The notes beneath the pieces were generated by a model that searched no databases, had not been told where the DNA came from, and saw only the letters and a list, made by a program, of their open reading frames with translations. Below are positions 1-14,000 of a stretch of DNA of 64,000 nucleotides, one piece after another. This stretch comes from Scolanthus callimorphus. Its lineage: Eukaryota > Cnidaria > Anthozoa > Actiniaria > Edwardsiidae. Each line of letters begins with the position of its first letter. Within the stretch, counting starts at the first letter, position 1. A program made the position numbers and the translations under genes. Location: positions 17,377,637-17,441,636 of the forward strand of contig CM066914.1 in assembly GCA_033964015.1 (NCBI GenBank). Reading direction: 5' to 3'.

Positions 1-1850
1 CAAAGTTATTGGCGCCCTAAGTAGGCTGTTTCTCTATGTCTTGGTGCCGGTGGGCAACTGTTGCCCACCACCATTAAACCTATAGGAAAACAACCAACTT
101 CTGACGCTCATAACTTCTGTGTTATTTGTCGAAATCACCTCAAATTTGAGGATGTAACACATTTCGATGAGCTCTTTTCAAATATGGTGTTTTTATTTTG
201 CTAGGATCAAAATTCAAAATGTAACGCAACACCTGCAAACTCCCCATTCAATACAAATTCAGTATTTAACGATCAAGAGCATGAGAGCGTAAATGAACAT
301 CGTGAATGTCTAAACCATTTTATACTATACCACCACCGAAACATCATCGCATTTCTCAAAATGAGTATCGCCAAACGTGATGAGTCATAGACCAATTCAC
401 CGATCCCGTATTCATTGTTATACCCCTAATTACTGTTGCTACGTCGGACAAGCCAAATTTTATCTTTGGCATACAGCGCGAAAAAGACACCGATTGCAGG
501 GAGGTGTTAGAAGTTGTTGCACGCAATTTGGATTTTATATTTTTATCTTGAAAAGCTGAATAATTATTGAAAAATCTTCGATATTCAAGTTTGTTGCTCG
601 GACGTTTTGAATTCCGCAGGGAAAACTTCCTATTGTTTGCTATGAGTGGGCGGAGCTATCGTCAAAATAGGGATCGGTCTATCCGGATCAGCTGCGGAGT
701 ACCCAAGCGGGTAGCTTCCGGATCAGCTGTCTTTACCAAGGGGATCAACGTGGGCCGTTCTGCTTCTGAGCAGGCGGCGACCGTTACCTCTCTGGCGCAA
801 ATTGGGTCCCTATCTGGGGTGTTTTGACCTGCTCCCTTAGTTTCCGCGGCGAAGGCTAACCAGCTATGTTGTTTTGCATTTCTTTCGTATGCCTTGGAGG
901 CTTGCAGTTGGTTAAATGCAAGTCTCTATTCAATCAAGCACGTCTTTAAGCCCATCAAGCCCGGGAATTGGCTCCACATAAACTTACTTTTTACATGGGG
1001 GTTTGGGTACCATATGTCAACAAATTTTGACAGCTGGCTCAAAGGGGCTTCGCACACTTAGATTCGTCCACCATGGAAACCGTGAAAACACATGTGCATT
1101 TGCCCGTCGGTAGTTATCAAAATAATCCCCCAGATTAATAGAAAAAACCCTTTCCAGTGTTAGACAAATGCAATTCTAGGTTGTTTTACCTGTTATCAAA
1201 AGGATGGAATTGAATTGCGATTTGAGCTATTTTCTTGTCAGAGAAGTGGCCAGCAAGCGTGCGAGAGCCCCCTAAAGATGAAAAATGCCTAGCTATGCCC
1301 GTCAATTTTATGGGAAAATGTATTTCTAAGAAAAATGCACTTCTCTGATGCTAATGGGAGGTCCTAATATAGGATATTTTAACTTAATACTTTTGCTCAT
1401 ACTAAGCAAGCATCAAGCACGTGAACGGGATTACAAATTCAGGGTAAACCTGATAAAAGTTCGAATTCGTAAAATTTACTTTTAACTAAAGTATACAGGT
1501 TCTGAGCCAATCCTGCAAGCCAATTTGAACCACTAAGCTAATGTTAACATATCTTTACTCCTTCACCATAGTGCAGAGGCCGGGTCAAGAATTTAAGGAA
1601 TTCCCAGTTATGGAATTGAAAAGAAAATTGTCACGATGTTAAAGCGGTGAATATATGGAAATCTTTGGTCATGATGATCGGGGAGACATCCACGCCTATT
1701 TCGGAAAAAGTTCCACCGTCACAACTGTCTGTTGTAGACCGCGGTGTATCATGGGAAGACTAAGAAGAACGAAATTCTCGTGTTAACCCAGTAGAACATT
1801 TATTGCGAGCGATGTATTGTAGAATCATTTGGCATAAGCAGGGTGATAAT

Positions 1851-2154
1851 TAAGCAATAAAAGTACTTTCCGCGTGCTCTCTGCTTTCTTATAAACACGA
1901 GGGGGATGTTGGGAGAACTGATCAAAACTTGAAAGGAACGAGCTGAAGGCAAGTTTTATCAGTTCGACCAACATTCCCCGAGTGTTTGAAAGAAACCGGA
2001 GAGCGCGCAGAAAGTATTTTTATTGCTTTTAGAAAATAACATACACACGCGCGACAGCGTTGCGTGACAATCGTGTTTCTCAGGTCTCTTACAAACACGC
2101 TTTTTAACCAATCAGAATGCGCACATTCACAATACAACATAGGTGTTATTTTCT
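1851..2154. mobile_element. Composite palindromic insertion, copy 1 only
   Basis: Copy 2 near 49075 reads straight through (GATAATATAACAATAG). In copy 1 an inverted pair of about 80 bp (AGCAATAAAAGTACTTTC at 1853, inverse ending near 2030) is followed by a second pair (AGAAAATAACA at 2031 and TGTTATTTTCT near 2143). Two nested short elements are likely. Confidence 0.65.
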
Positions 2155-2168
2155 AATATAACAATAGA

Positions 2169-2296
2169 GTTGATGTTCGCGGGTGTAAATATGTTTTGGG
2201 CGGGACTCAGGCTCATTTTAGCCCGAGCGCAGCGAGGGTTAAAATGAGCACTGAGAAGAGCCTAAAACATATTTACACCCGCGAACATCAACTACA
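2169..2296. repeat. Inverted repeat with 30-bp arms, both copies
   Basis: GTTGATGTTCGCGGGTGTAA... at the left is exactly inverted at the right, around a core with CTCATTTTAGCCCGAGCGCA. The copy 2 version (49088-49212) has a decayed right arm. A fragment of the same family lies at 53128-53182 inside the 3 kb insertion. Confidence 0.78.
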
Positions 2297-3466
2297 ACAC
2301 TGTTATTATAACTCAGGGGAGCATTGAGCACAAAAACGAGAATTTGTGGCGACCATCATAACGCCGATTGACTCGCGCGGGCTCTAATATATTAGAAACC
2401 GCCAAAATGTTCATTAGAGCCAGGATAGTACGCCAAAACGCTCGCCGAAGTTATTAAAATAAAGTATGGCTATTTATTCTTAGAACCGGAGTCCATGTAC
2501 AACAGACAGTTGTGATCTTCATGACTTTTTTTTTAAATAGGTGTCTGACCCCGTGACGTGAAAACTCTTTACGATGGCATGCATATGACGACGATGCATG
2601 CCTTGTGTAAATGGACGAATCCAGTGAAACGTGCGTGTGCTGAATCCTGGTAGTTGTGACGTTAAATGTCTCTGGCATTTCTAAACTCATAAGGGCGCGC
2701 GCTCTTATAGCTGGAAAAATAGTACATTAGGGCTGGTCTGCACGCAAGCTCAATGCAAGTGTGAATCAGCGCTGCAAGCACAAGGTTGCTTGCACTTACG
2801 TTCGCATGACTCACACTAGACGCAAGTACAAGCGCAAGAAAAAGGAAGCGCAACGTCTTAATGTGTAAACAAGCCCTTAGATATCCTTACTCTTGTGTAA
2901 ACCAGCCCTTAGATATCCTTGCGCTTGGTGTAAACCAGCCCTTAACTTCGTTCAACTCTCAAAGCTTCATAGTTCGCCTTTCCCAAGCCAACTCTACGTG
3001 CGTCTTTCTGTTTTATCACATGTTATCAGATTACGCACGCTGATACAACAGATTGTTTTTGTGTGTTTGCTTGCTTAGTTTCCCGCTCACCAGCTCTTGT
3101 TGCATTTCACTTTTTCAACCGCGATTATTCCACAGCTTGGTACTAACGCGAACAATAACCGTAACAGATTTAAGTTGTTACAACGAAGCTAATTACGTTA
3201 TTGATGGATACGTAATTTATAAGTCGACGATGCCAGAGACGATTCATCCCGCAAATGATGTCTGAAACCATAGTGTGTGCCCATAGTCAAAATCAGGAAA
3301 CTAGAGTTTAAAATCTTCACGTCGCCCGAATCAGATGGTGCGATGATTCATTTGGAAGGTTACAAGTGTGCAATCTCTGAAGACCAAACGCACGAGGTTT
3401 TGTACAAACCGAACCATGGCGGATCTTAATTGCTTGACAAGGAGAGCGGAATTATATCTACTCCGA

Positions 3467-3778
3467 CTACTGTAGTGCTGCCGTGCCGGGGACGACCTGC
3501 ACTCGATTGTTACGGAAGTCTGCCACGCATATACTGCTATCAGGAGTAAGGGCTAATCCATGAGGGTCATTGAGCTGTCCATCCCCCTCACCCTTGCTAC
3601 CGAACTTGGCCAAATATCGGCCGTCGCTACTGAAGATTTGTATGCGGTGATTATCTCTGTCTGCTACTATGATACTGCCATTCTGCATGACGGCAACGCC
3701 TGTGGGCCGCAACAACTCGCCGTCTTGGCTTCCTTTTCGCCCGAAATTAAACAGGAATCGACCACGGCTATCAAACAC
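3467..3778 (-). CDS. TRIM-NHL copy 1 exon 12: NHL blades 5-6 and stop
   Basis: The acceptor is TTTCCCTAG|GTG. The exon encodes VFDSRGRFLFNFGRKG, blade 5, blade 6 (to DFRNNRVQVV) and a short tail PGTAALQ before TAG. A run of four G on the plus strand near 3490 is three G in copy 2. That single base shifts the frame after VVP, so copy 2 has a much longer tail. A short tail is what most TRIM-NHL proteins show. Confidence 0.93.
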   Translation of the reverse strand: MFDSRGRFLFNFGRKGSQDGELLRPTGVAVMQNGSIIVADRDNHRIQIFSSDGRYLAKFGSKGEGDGQLNDPHGLALTPDSSICVADFRNNRVQVVPGTAALQ

Positions 3779-6670
3779 CTAGGGAAATGGAAGTGCAAGA
3801 CTGGTTAGCGCAATGATCAAGCGGAATTCAGGTACCGTGGCCCGGGGTGACAACCCCTAAAATACACGGGGACGATCCTCCTATCCCAAAGTATACTTTG
3901 ACCACACACAATAGACAAAATTGGCTAACGGTGTTTACATCTTGTTACCACTCAATTCACATCATGTGATGATTGCTTTGGGCTGATACTTTTGTTAGTT
4001 CTGCACATACACTCGTGCACTTAGCCTGAATTTCAGCCGTCTTTTCTTCCTACACTCCGAGTTGCGGGAGAAAAAACGACTGAACGCCGACTTCCAAAAA
4101 CGTGCCCAGGAGTTGCGTGATTCTCAAGATCTTGAGAATGGATGGTGATTGGTCAGTCTTTTTAATGAGCTATATTTATGCACAATTTTCAGCGACAAGA
4201 GAACTGAACTCAAAGGCAGAGACATGGCAGCCCACAGAACGGCTAAAATTTATCCAGAAAAATATACCTCAGCCCGGTAAGAATATTATGTGTCTGTTAC
4301 GAAAGGCCAAGCGATCTTAGGGAACCACTTAACAAGCGGCAGAATATCATTTTCTCCACGATTTTGCAGGCCGAAAACTCGTCGTTGAGATCGGTAAACG
4401 TGCATGTCGATACTTTCACCTCCAAACACACTAAAATTTCATTCTAGTTGTCTTAAAATTGTTATTCAACTGACAATCAATAACAAGCGAATCTGGAGGC
4501 TGTAATGTTATAGCGATTTCTTCCTCGAAATCAGAGTCGGCGTGATGCATTTTGGCAAGAAAACATTTTAGTCATGCGAATCCGGGAAAACCCGTCAGCC
4601 GCCGCGCCGTCAGATAAATAAAAGCCAGCTTCTGTTCCTACTATGCAGCTCTTGGTGCTTCAAAATGATGAAATAATTATCTAAAAAGGTTGGGATGCTG
4701 TTTTGGAAATCATTTTAAGGAAGTTTTGTGTCTGGGGAGTCGGATACAAGCAATACAAGCATAATGAATTGTCGAATTGTGAAATTGTTAGTTCGCGATG
4801 AGCTCACGAGCCTCGAGTAAATCCAATTTTCTGTATGCTATGTGTTTCTAAGATCGCTTGGCCTTTCATAACAGGCACATAATATTCTTACCGGGCTGAG
4901 GTATATTTTTCTGGATAAATTTTAGCCGTTCTGTGGGTTGCCATGTCTCTGCCTTTGAGTTCAGTTCTCTTGTCGCTGAAAATTATGCATAAATATAACT
5001 CATTAAAAAGACTGACCAATCACCATCCATTCTCAAGATCTTGAGAATCACGCAACTCCTGGGCACGTTTTTGGAAGTCGGCGTTCAGTCGTTTTTTCTC
5101 CCGCAACGTTCGGAGTGTAGGAAGAAAAGACGGCTGAAATTCAGGCTATCGTGCACTCGGTTAAGTGAGAAAAATTTGACAATTGTAACCAATCATCACA
5201 TGATCTGAATTGGGTGGCAACAAGATGTAAATACCGTTAGCCGATTTGGTCTATTAATTTGCTATTTCTAAGGGGTACGTTTGTAGTGGACCACGCCCAG
5301 TTTACTATCCCTCAAGGGTTGTAAATTAATCGATCGATGCGACTGGCGTACAATGGCGTAGACCAGTAGGTCGGGACCTATAGATATAGCGGTTCGAAGT
5401 ACTTCCTTTGCGATATTCTAGGTCGGGCCTAGGAATTTGTTCAGCTCCACCCACCTCTTTAAAAACTGGCTGCACCTCTGTGGTATAAACTGCGAGGCAG
5501 TCTCTACTTTGGGCTTACAAGTGCACGCTGTATTAAATATTGTGTACCTGTATCCTATGGCTGTGCATGTCGGACACTATGATATGACCCTGAGGGTTAA
5601 CCGCAACGTAACAAGGATAACTCAGCTCGCCATTGCCATCGCCAAAGGAACCAAACTTGAACGACTGACCTGAAATGAAAGAATCGAAAAAAACAGTTCA
5701 AGAATTAACGCGTCAAAATCAAAAGCGAAAGTGAAAATGCAGAATAATCATTTCTAATTGACAAGGATTATGCTTAGTTAAGCATGAAATTAAAAACCAA
5801 AATATGAGCTTAATTTCAAATGCACATCTTCACGAAACACTTTAACCTAGCGACAACAATTTAGCAAGGCCGCAGTTCTTTTCTGCTTTTCTGGAGTCAT
5901 TTGGATTGTTTTGAAGTAGTTTTTTCCTTGCTGTCTGCTTTTGGTAATCTTAAGACATCTGTTTATCTGTTTACCGGACTTGTACAACCAGAAACCGTAC
6001 TAGAAAATGATATTGTCACAGTTTTCCACGTCGGGAAGCAAGTACTGCTGGCATGAACATTTGACCTCCACCTGAACTTTTTTTAAATGAGGTTTCAAAA
6101 AATCGAATGTGACGTCATATGAAACCTAAGAATTATCGCCTAGAAATTGTTGACGATGCAAGGATCAAGCGATCCTACAAAAATAGGTATTTTTAGGGTA
6201 ATTATTTTTTAGATTTCTGTTGGAAGGTATTTTTAGGGGTCATTTTCAGCCTTCCCGACAGTCCTCCTTTTGGGATCCTGGAGGTACCACTATTTATACC
6301 ACGCCACAGAAAATACAGCCAATCAGAATGCAGGAATGGCGTTGTATATTCGCCTTAAGGCTCGTGTGTATGCCTTAAAATTATACTAGTGACGCGTGGG
6401 ATATTCTGCAGTATGCCACTCGAAGGCATTGTATAACTAGTATTAGTCAAATCACACTAGTGGTCTATTATCAATGCTGCGTTCTGATTGGTTGAGCTAC
6501 TAGTAGGCTATAAGTTATGCCTACTAGTAGCGAAAAGTGTCGGATTTGAAAGCCAGAAAATGTCAAATGACCAGAACAAAAACATTTTTTGGCAATACAA
6601 ATTGACCTACTAGTGTGATTTGACTAAAACAATTATTCCTCTCGCCCTCATGGCCTCTGAGTCAATAGCC

Positions 6671-6702
<32 letters not shown>

Positions 6703-9700
6703 GCCAATCAGATATGAAGTACCTGTGTCCAGTGATATTACATGGATACAACGGTTTGCCGAATCCGCGACGATGATCCGCCGATTCTCATCTACTGCCA
6801 GGGTGGAGGCCTTTAGATCAGGAACGTGGAACTTGTGCTGGAACATTCCATCGCGATCGAATATCTGATCAAGGAAATCAGCAGAGAGGTCAGGACTAAT
6901 AAAAATGAAAGGATTAGATGGAATCCGGGTTCCAGCCAAGGGAAGGAATATGGAATTCAAGGGGTGGATTCCGCGGGTTCCGGTCAAGGGAAGCAATTTG
7001 GTATTTGAGGGGTGGAATCCACAGGAGTATGGGATTCAAGGGGTGGAATCTGGAAGGGATAAAATCATAATTTAAGCAGATGGAATCGACAATCTCAGCA
7101 CTAAAACCGGCATCCCATTCAAAGGTAAGCGTAAGAATGAATTTCTTAGAATCCAAGAGATCTCATTTAGAAGATTCGGCCACACTTTTCTGGTGAGGAA
7201 TCCTGGCGGAATCAATGGGATGAAATATAGCTGAAACGATATGGGATCAGGATTCCAAGAGGTCAAAAACTCTCAGTATTAGAGGGAGAGTCCCAGAAAA
7301 GTAGATAGACATCATAAGTTCATGTTATATGTTGTTTACAGTCGGTAGAAGCATGCACCGGGATCAAACTATAGTAGTGATTTTCGGGGATTTGACTGGC
7401 CAATGGTGCTCGACTGTGAATTTCCACAGTACACATGAAAATCGCAGTATCAACGGCCACAACAGTAAGTATCCGATAAAGCTGTTAGTATTTACCTGAA
7501 TCCGGGCACTTAGTCTTTCACACACGACAATCCTGCCTTCGGGGTCAATCCCAACACCGGTAGGACACTGGAACTGGCCACTCCCTTCGCCCTTCCGTCC
7601 GAACTGGAACATGAACGAGCCCTGTGCGTTGAACACCTGAACGCGGTGATTATGACAATCGGTCACGATAATCCTTCCTTCGTCATCCACCGCAACACCA
7701 AATATCCCGTTGAATTCCCCGATATCGGAACCTTTTCTACCAAATTTGACAAACGTATCAGCACTGCCTGACATCCCATGAGACATTCCAGCGATTCCAG
7801 ACATCCCACCACCACCCGACATTCCAGACATCCCACCACCACTCGACATTCCAGACATTCCAGTATTCATGACATTTACTTTGAAAGGGCTTCCTTGGAT
7901 GTGTTTGTCACGCACTGTCACGGATACCTGAAACGGCGCAATTATCAAGCGTCACGCATGGTAACGGGGAACGATACAATAGACCTTAGCGTTGACGCGA
8001 TTGCGAATGAGGACGTGTTGGAGCAAGAATGACTCGGATGGCGCCGGCGCACATTTCCCTTTCGTAAACGGTCGTTGCTTTTAGAACGGTCGTTGCCATT
8101 TCTGTGAACGGTCGATGCCTTTCAGAAAGGTCGTTGCCATTTCTGATCCCTTGGGACAGTTAGTAATTATCATATATATAGCTTCGTTCTATAGATGCTA
8201 ATGAAAGATAGTACAAATGCAATTAAAAAGCACCTCCAACCCAGCGAATTCATTCGTAGCGCACTGGTTAGGGTTTGGGTTAGTAATTGGGTTACCGGTT
8301 AGGGTTAGGGTTCTAAACAGGGTAGAATTTATACAAGATTTTTTCCTTTTACCTTGACTGAGACATATCAAAAATAAAACGTGAAAATTTTCTAAGTGTC
8401 GTCCAAATGGCAACGACCGTTTACGAAAGGGAAATGCGCGGCGCCGGCTTGTCGCCGAAATGACTCGTGTTCGATACCAAGTGGATAAGACAAGTCGAGG
8501 CTCTATTTCTGGATGGACCATGGATGCACTCACAGATAGATTCTAGGTGTCATCAGCATGCGTTGCATTCATTATCTCAGGGATAAACGACTTTATTATA
8601 TACCAAATCAGTGAATAGTCATTTTTGCGCGCTCTGATTGGTTCCTGAAATAATAGATATCCAATACTATTCACCTCCCCTTCGGGAGATAGTTGTTATA
8701 CATGGTATGGATATCTCATCCTCGGAGACAATCCCCTGGGTCTCCGAGGATGTGGATATCTTTGCACGTGGCATATGAACATTTTATCACGTGGTATGGA
8801 TGTTTAATCACGTGGCGTGGATGTTTTATCACATGGCATGGATCATTTATGACGTGGTACGGATTGATTTGTTCACGACGTTTTTCACATGACAAAGAAG
8901 TTTACCTTGTGCATGCCTGAGCTTTGAGGGGTGTAGGACACACCATAGGTCCCGTTCCTGTTGTCCTCTACCTGCCGAGGGATACAACACTTATAAAACC
9001 TGATAGACTGAAGAACCCGAGTTAGGAAAAGCTCAAGAATAAACATGAAAATAGAGAAGATCAGATTAGTGTGCTTTTCATTAACCCGTGACATACACTA
9101 TTGCACAGTGCAAATGTTGTCTCGTCACAGAAATGCATTCACAAGGCGTTCAACATTGAATTAAGTGAAAAAAAAATGAAAGTGATCAAGAATTCATTAA
9201 TAAAGAAAGGGGAGAAGGAAGGGCTTTGACAAGCAGAGCCCATAGTAGCGTGTATGTAGAAACAAGCAATTCCCGAGAAAACAAGAAATTCCTGAGAAAG
9301 CAAGCAATTCCCGAGAAAACACAAGACAATTACGAGAGACAAGCAATTTACGAAATAAACAAACATTTACGAGAAACAACAAAACAAGCAATAGTTTACG
9401 AGAAAAAAATGTGCAGATAATACAGAGTATAGAAGGATTGTAGGTTCTGGCGATGTAATAACTCAGTCATTTGTCAAGTCAGCAATGTTAGCATTGTTGT
9501 TGTTCTTGTAAGTTCTGGTTTGTTTGTTGGCTATTTTACGTTTGGTGTCAAAGAGAAAGGCGTTTCGTTTTGTTAGGAATTAGGTTAGCAAGCAATTTGA
9601 AGAGAAAAAAAGATAAAGGTGCTAAAAGAAACAACATCAAACATTCACGGCAGTGCTATAAGAAGTGAACAACAGAAGAGCTAAAGATGATGTCAAATCT

Positions 9701-11009
9701 GAGATAAAACAAGTAAAGGCTTGTTATTGGACCAACTAGCCTCTTCCCGCTTACCTCCAACGCAACTTATCCCGCCTAGTCTTGGCCCTTCCCGCCCACC
9801 TCTGACAGGAGTTTTCCGCTAACCTCGCCTCTTCCCGCCCACCTTCCGCCGACACAATTTTCTATTCTCACCATAGTCTTGCCTTTTTGTTGGCCGAAAT
9901 TTTATATTCTCGCCTTTTCTTGCCCTTCCTCGCCCTTTCTCGTTAGCATCCTCCCCTACTGAAATTTCTAGATTTGGTCCAATAACAGGCCATTAAATTT
10001 CTCTCGTAATAACGCCAAAATATTTGCCGCGCAATATAAACCAGCACGAGTCCAATACGCTGTTGAAAGCTTTTCAGATACAAGGTTATTTAGTGAGCGA
10101 TTCTCAGTAATCTAGACTAGAATACAAGCAAACAGCTGAACAATTCTCTAATGCGATCTTTGAAAATGGCCTCTTAGCTTTTGTCATATTTTAGCAATGT
10201 TCAGTATTCCAGATAAAAATACCAATCCTCAGTTGAAGAAAAAGTGCACGGTTCCCGCAGAACTCTTGAAAATAGTCCTAGTCCTCGCTCTTCATTTTAT
10301 GGTCATGTTTTAAAATGTTGGAGTATTCTAGACTAGAATACTAGTTCTCAGTTCTCAGTAACAGAGTACGGTTTTCAGTAGTAGTAAGAAGTCGTAGTGA
10401 TGCTAACATTTGAGCTGAGTTGAGTAAGTCGCCTTGAGTAGGTAGTGGCTGAGTCGGCCCTTACTTCGGCTGGTACGGTCCGTCCATCAGCAGAGTACAC
10501 ATCCACCAAGACATCTTCGCCACCCCCAGTACATTGGTTGCCCACGTGGTCACTACAATTAGAGACGCAGTGAAACGTTCAGTGAATCTGTGTGGATTCT
10601 CAAACGATGGTCAAAACTCGCCGGAATCACAGGAAAGTTATGCAGAAATTGAAAGTGGGATTGGAAATATTGGTTTATTTTTACACACTGGCCCTCCTCG
10701 ATTAGTGAAAAAGAACACTAACCATACATATAGACATCAGTTTGGCTTATGAGCTATCTGCGGGTAAGCGTATATGTACAAAGATTATTGACGAAATATA
10801 ATTGATGACAGTGATGATGATGGAACTGACTTTTCGATAAAACATATCTTCCCATGCAATTTGGTCATTTTCCAACACTTATTTTAGGTGTTAGTTGGCA
10901 TGGAGCCGCTACCTTAAGGTGGATTGGCGGAAGTACAGTTGATTAGGTGGAATGGGATATGTGCAGAAAATTATGAAATATTGTGTAGTGCAGGGAGAAC
11001 CTGCATAAC

Positions 11010-11043
<34 letters not shown>

Positions 11044-14000
11044 TAATAATAATATAATAATAATAATAATAAATAGGTTTATTCGAATGCCATTGCAGTT
11101 GAAACTGAATTACAGCAACGGGTCAGCAATATCTAGCAACAATAATTACAAAAATCTATGTGATACAAAGTCACCAAAGCGATTTGTAGTCGGGATGCGT
11201 CCCGTTGTACTCACAGTCCCTGACCTTAGTGAACTATGGGCTACGGGTCAGTAAAACAGTAGGGCAACAGAGAAAAAGAAGTAAAAATATTTCAAAACGC
11301 AACAGCGTGCGTCAGCATAAAAGTGGGTTTAAAAAATGAAACAAAGCCGAGTTTTCTTAATCCACTTCGAGGTGTTTGGGGAAATCCTGATGAAAAACTC
11401 TGTCTCGTGTTTGATATAGCTTCTTGAACGAATCATTTTTAAAAATGTCGAGAAAAATAAAATCTAAAAAATCTATGCAAATTACGATCGCGTATCCAAA
11501 CTTACTTCATGCTTATGATGATTGTGTGTTTAAGCTTGATGAATTATTAATGAGTTTGAGCCGAATGGCCATATGTATAGTACGTTACCGTGTCTGCACA
11601 GTAAACTTGGATTTCTTGCCCTTGGCAGCTCGTGACATATTATCAACCACATTGCACATGGTTGGGAAAGCCTGACTTGTCTTGATCTGACCTAGACCCT
11701 CAATAGCCTTTACTACTTCTTCTTGATTGGCTATGAAATACACGATATCATTCTCCTCGGGTTCGCCTTGGAACTTGGCCGTGATTAACTCGTTAAGCCG
11801 CTCACATAACTGCTTCTTTACTACTAATATTTCTACTGAGTTTCCATGGCGAAGGACTTGCTCTAAACAAAAAAAAACCAATATTCAATCATGTATTTTG
11901 TTACTACACTACTGATACTACATAACATATACATACGCCGCGATATTGTTGCTGTAACTAGAGCAGATTTTGTATGAATGAAAAGTGATACGGAATGAAA
12001 TCGCGTAGTCGGGGCACGGTCGCGGCGCGGCACAACGTTTGTCGCGGCACTTTTCACAGTCATACGAAATCTGCTCAGGAACTCAGTGACCGATGACGTG
12101 AGTAGTATACGAAATAGAGTTTTGGGACAGATGGATCTGCGGATCCACCACAGGTATCATGTAATTGATGAAATTGGTGACATCATAGGCTGAACGGAGG
12201 CTGTGACGGCTGTTAATTAGCGGGCGCTACGGGCGTTGAAATTGACTTCACTTATGATGTCAATCTCCTCATCAATCACATGGCAACCATGGTGGATAAA
12301 TCCACCCTGATCGACCCGCCCCCAAACCCCTATTCTATACAGCTATTTTAATATAGATTGTCGGAGCAAACGCGTTCACACTACGCTCCTACGGGGAAAA
12401 CGGTTTCAAAAATGCGAGAAAATAAGAAAAGATATTAAAAATATGTGCAGTGAGCTATCTTTGCAATATTGCTTCGTTAGTTCGTTACCCATATTCCCTA
12501 TCGGTATGGGCGAGTACGCTGGAGCTCTCATCCAACAACGTGTCGTGAAATAGCTGTATTCTACTGACGCTACCACAGGGTGCCCACAAGCTGCTGGTGT
12601 CTTCATCACTGCAGGTAGTCGCGATGTGCAGTGTATGCTTGTTTACCTGTGAATGTACACGTGATGCTCAGTTTCTTGAGCTCGTTCTCCAGTCGTTCTT
12701 GCTGCATACTGAGGACATTGGACTTTTGTCGGACAACATTTTCCACTTCTTTCATCATGTTTTTTTCTCGTTCCTGGAGAATCTGCAGAACAAGAAGAAA
12801 TGGAGGCGCCCTGAATACAAAGTTTAAAATGAAGATTCCCAAGTCTGCACGAAATCTCTTGAACAAGGAAATAAATTTATTCGGAAGATTTTCCATGCAC
12901 AATTATGTTGACGATACCACGAATTGCCACCTTAACGCGAAAACGGTGACAATTTGTGCAGGTTATCAGAGATACTCAGTCACGATTGGTTAATTTGTAA
13001 GAACATGGCCTCGGCTGGTGTCGTCGCATCGTAGGCAAAGCTTGCCCAGTTGTACTTTTCTGTGCTACCCTGGCATGTGCTATTCAGTGTTCTTTTGACT
13101 TGTTTAAGGCCTGTTGAATAGACCTTAGCTTAATCGCGTAACATGCATTTTCCATTACAGATCACGTGGCCTTCGTATTCTTTCTTTCTTCGATTACTGG
13201 AATGATAAGGCACGTGATCTGAAATGGGAGAACATTACGCCCAAGCCAAGGTCTGATATGTTGACGATTTCAGGAAATACCAGTGAAAGTGAATAATACT
13301 CTGACCACGTGGAAGGACAAGGCAAGGAAGTCCATTACCTTGAGTATCCTGGGAAAGCATTTCTGCACTTCAGACTTGGCCACTTCTGCTCTTGCTTCAA
13401 GTCGACATGACACCTCCTCCACGTCCTTAGTCGACTGTTCCACCACAGGAATCTTCCTTCTCAGCTTATCTACCAGCTGGTTGATGGAGTTCGTCTGTTT
13501 GTCGATAGTGTCTGTCAACTGTGTGTACTTGTGGTTGGCAGTAGAGTGAGTCGTCATGGTGCATTCTCGACATATTGCTTGGTCACAAGACTCGCAGAAA
13601 TATCTGATCGGAAGAGAACATAAAAGGTTAATGATAGTGATGATGACATTGGTTGCTAACGTATAACACTTTGTTTTGATGTAAAGAGTGAATTGTTATC
13701 CTCTTGCGTCTCCCTCTTGCGTAGATGCTGTGGTTATTTTTTGGTACAAATGGAACGGTAAACTGGATAGACGAAATCGGCTAACGGTGTTTACATCTTG
13801 TTGCCACCCAATTCAGATCATGTGATGATTCCTTTGGGTAGTTACAGTTGTCATTTTTTTCTCACTCGACCGAGTGCACGAGTGTATGTGCAGAACTAAC
13901 AAACGTTTCCACCCAAAGGAATCATCACATGATCTGAATTGGGTGGCAACAAGATGTAAACACCGTTAGCCGATTTGGTCAGATTGTTTTGGTGCACGGA

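Noticed and set aside
3560..3808. Plus-strand frame opposite NHL exon 12 (and 51093-51341)
   Set aside because: Antisense shadow of a well-supported coding exon.
4102..4320. 72-codon frame in the Mutator-like left arm
   Set aside because: Lies wholly in a terminal inverted repeat and shows no domain.
7778..8032. Plus-strand frame with HPTTTRHSR repeats (and copy 2 at 57151-57495)
   Set aside because: Shadow of the Met/Gly/Ser linker of TRIM-NHL exon 9 on the opposite strand.
8266..8312. GTTAGGG repeats as a telomere or chromosome end
   Set aside because: Short and irregular, inside a MITE in an intron; not a telomere.
10534..10752. 72-codon plus-strand frame near filamin exon 7
   Set aside because: Overlaps the minus-strand exon 10465-10552 only by chance; no domain.
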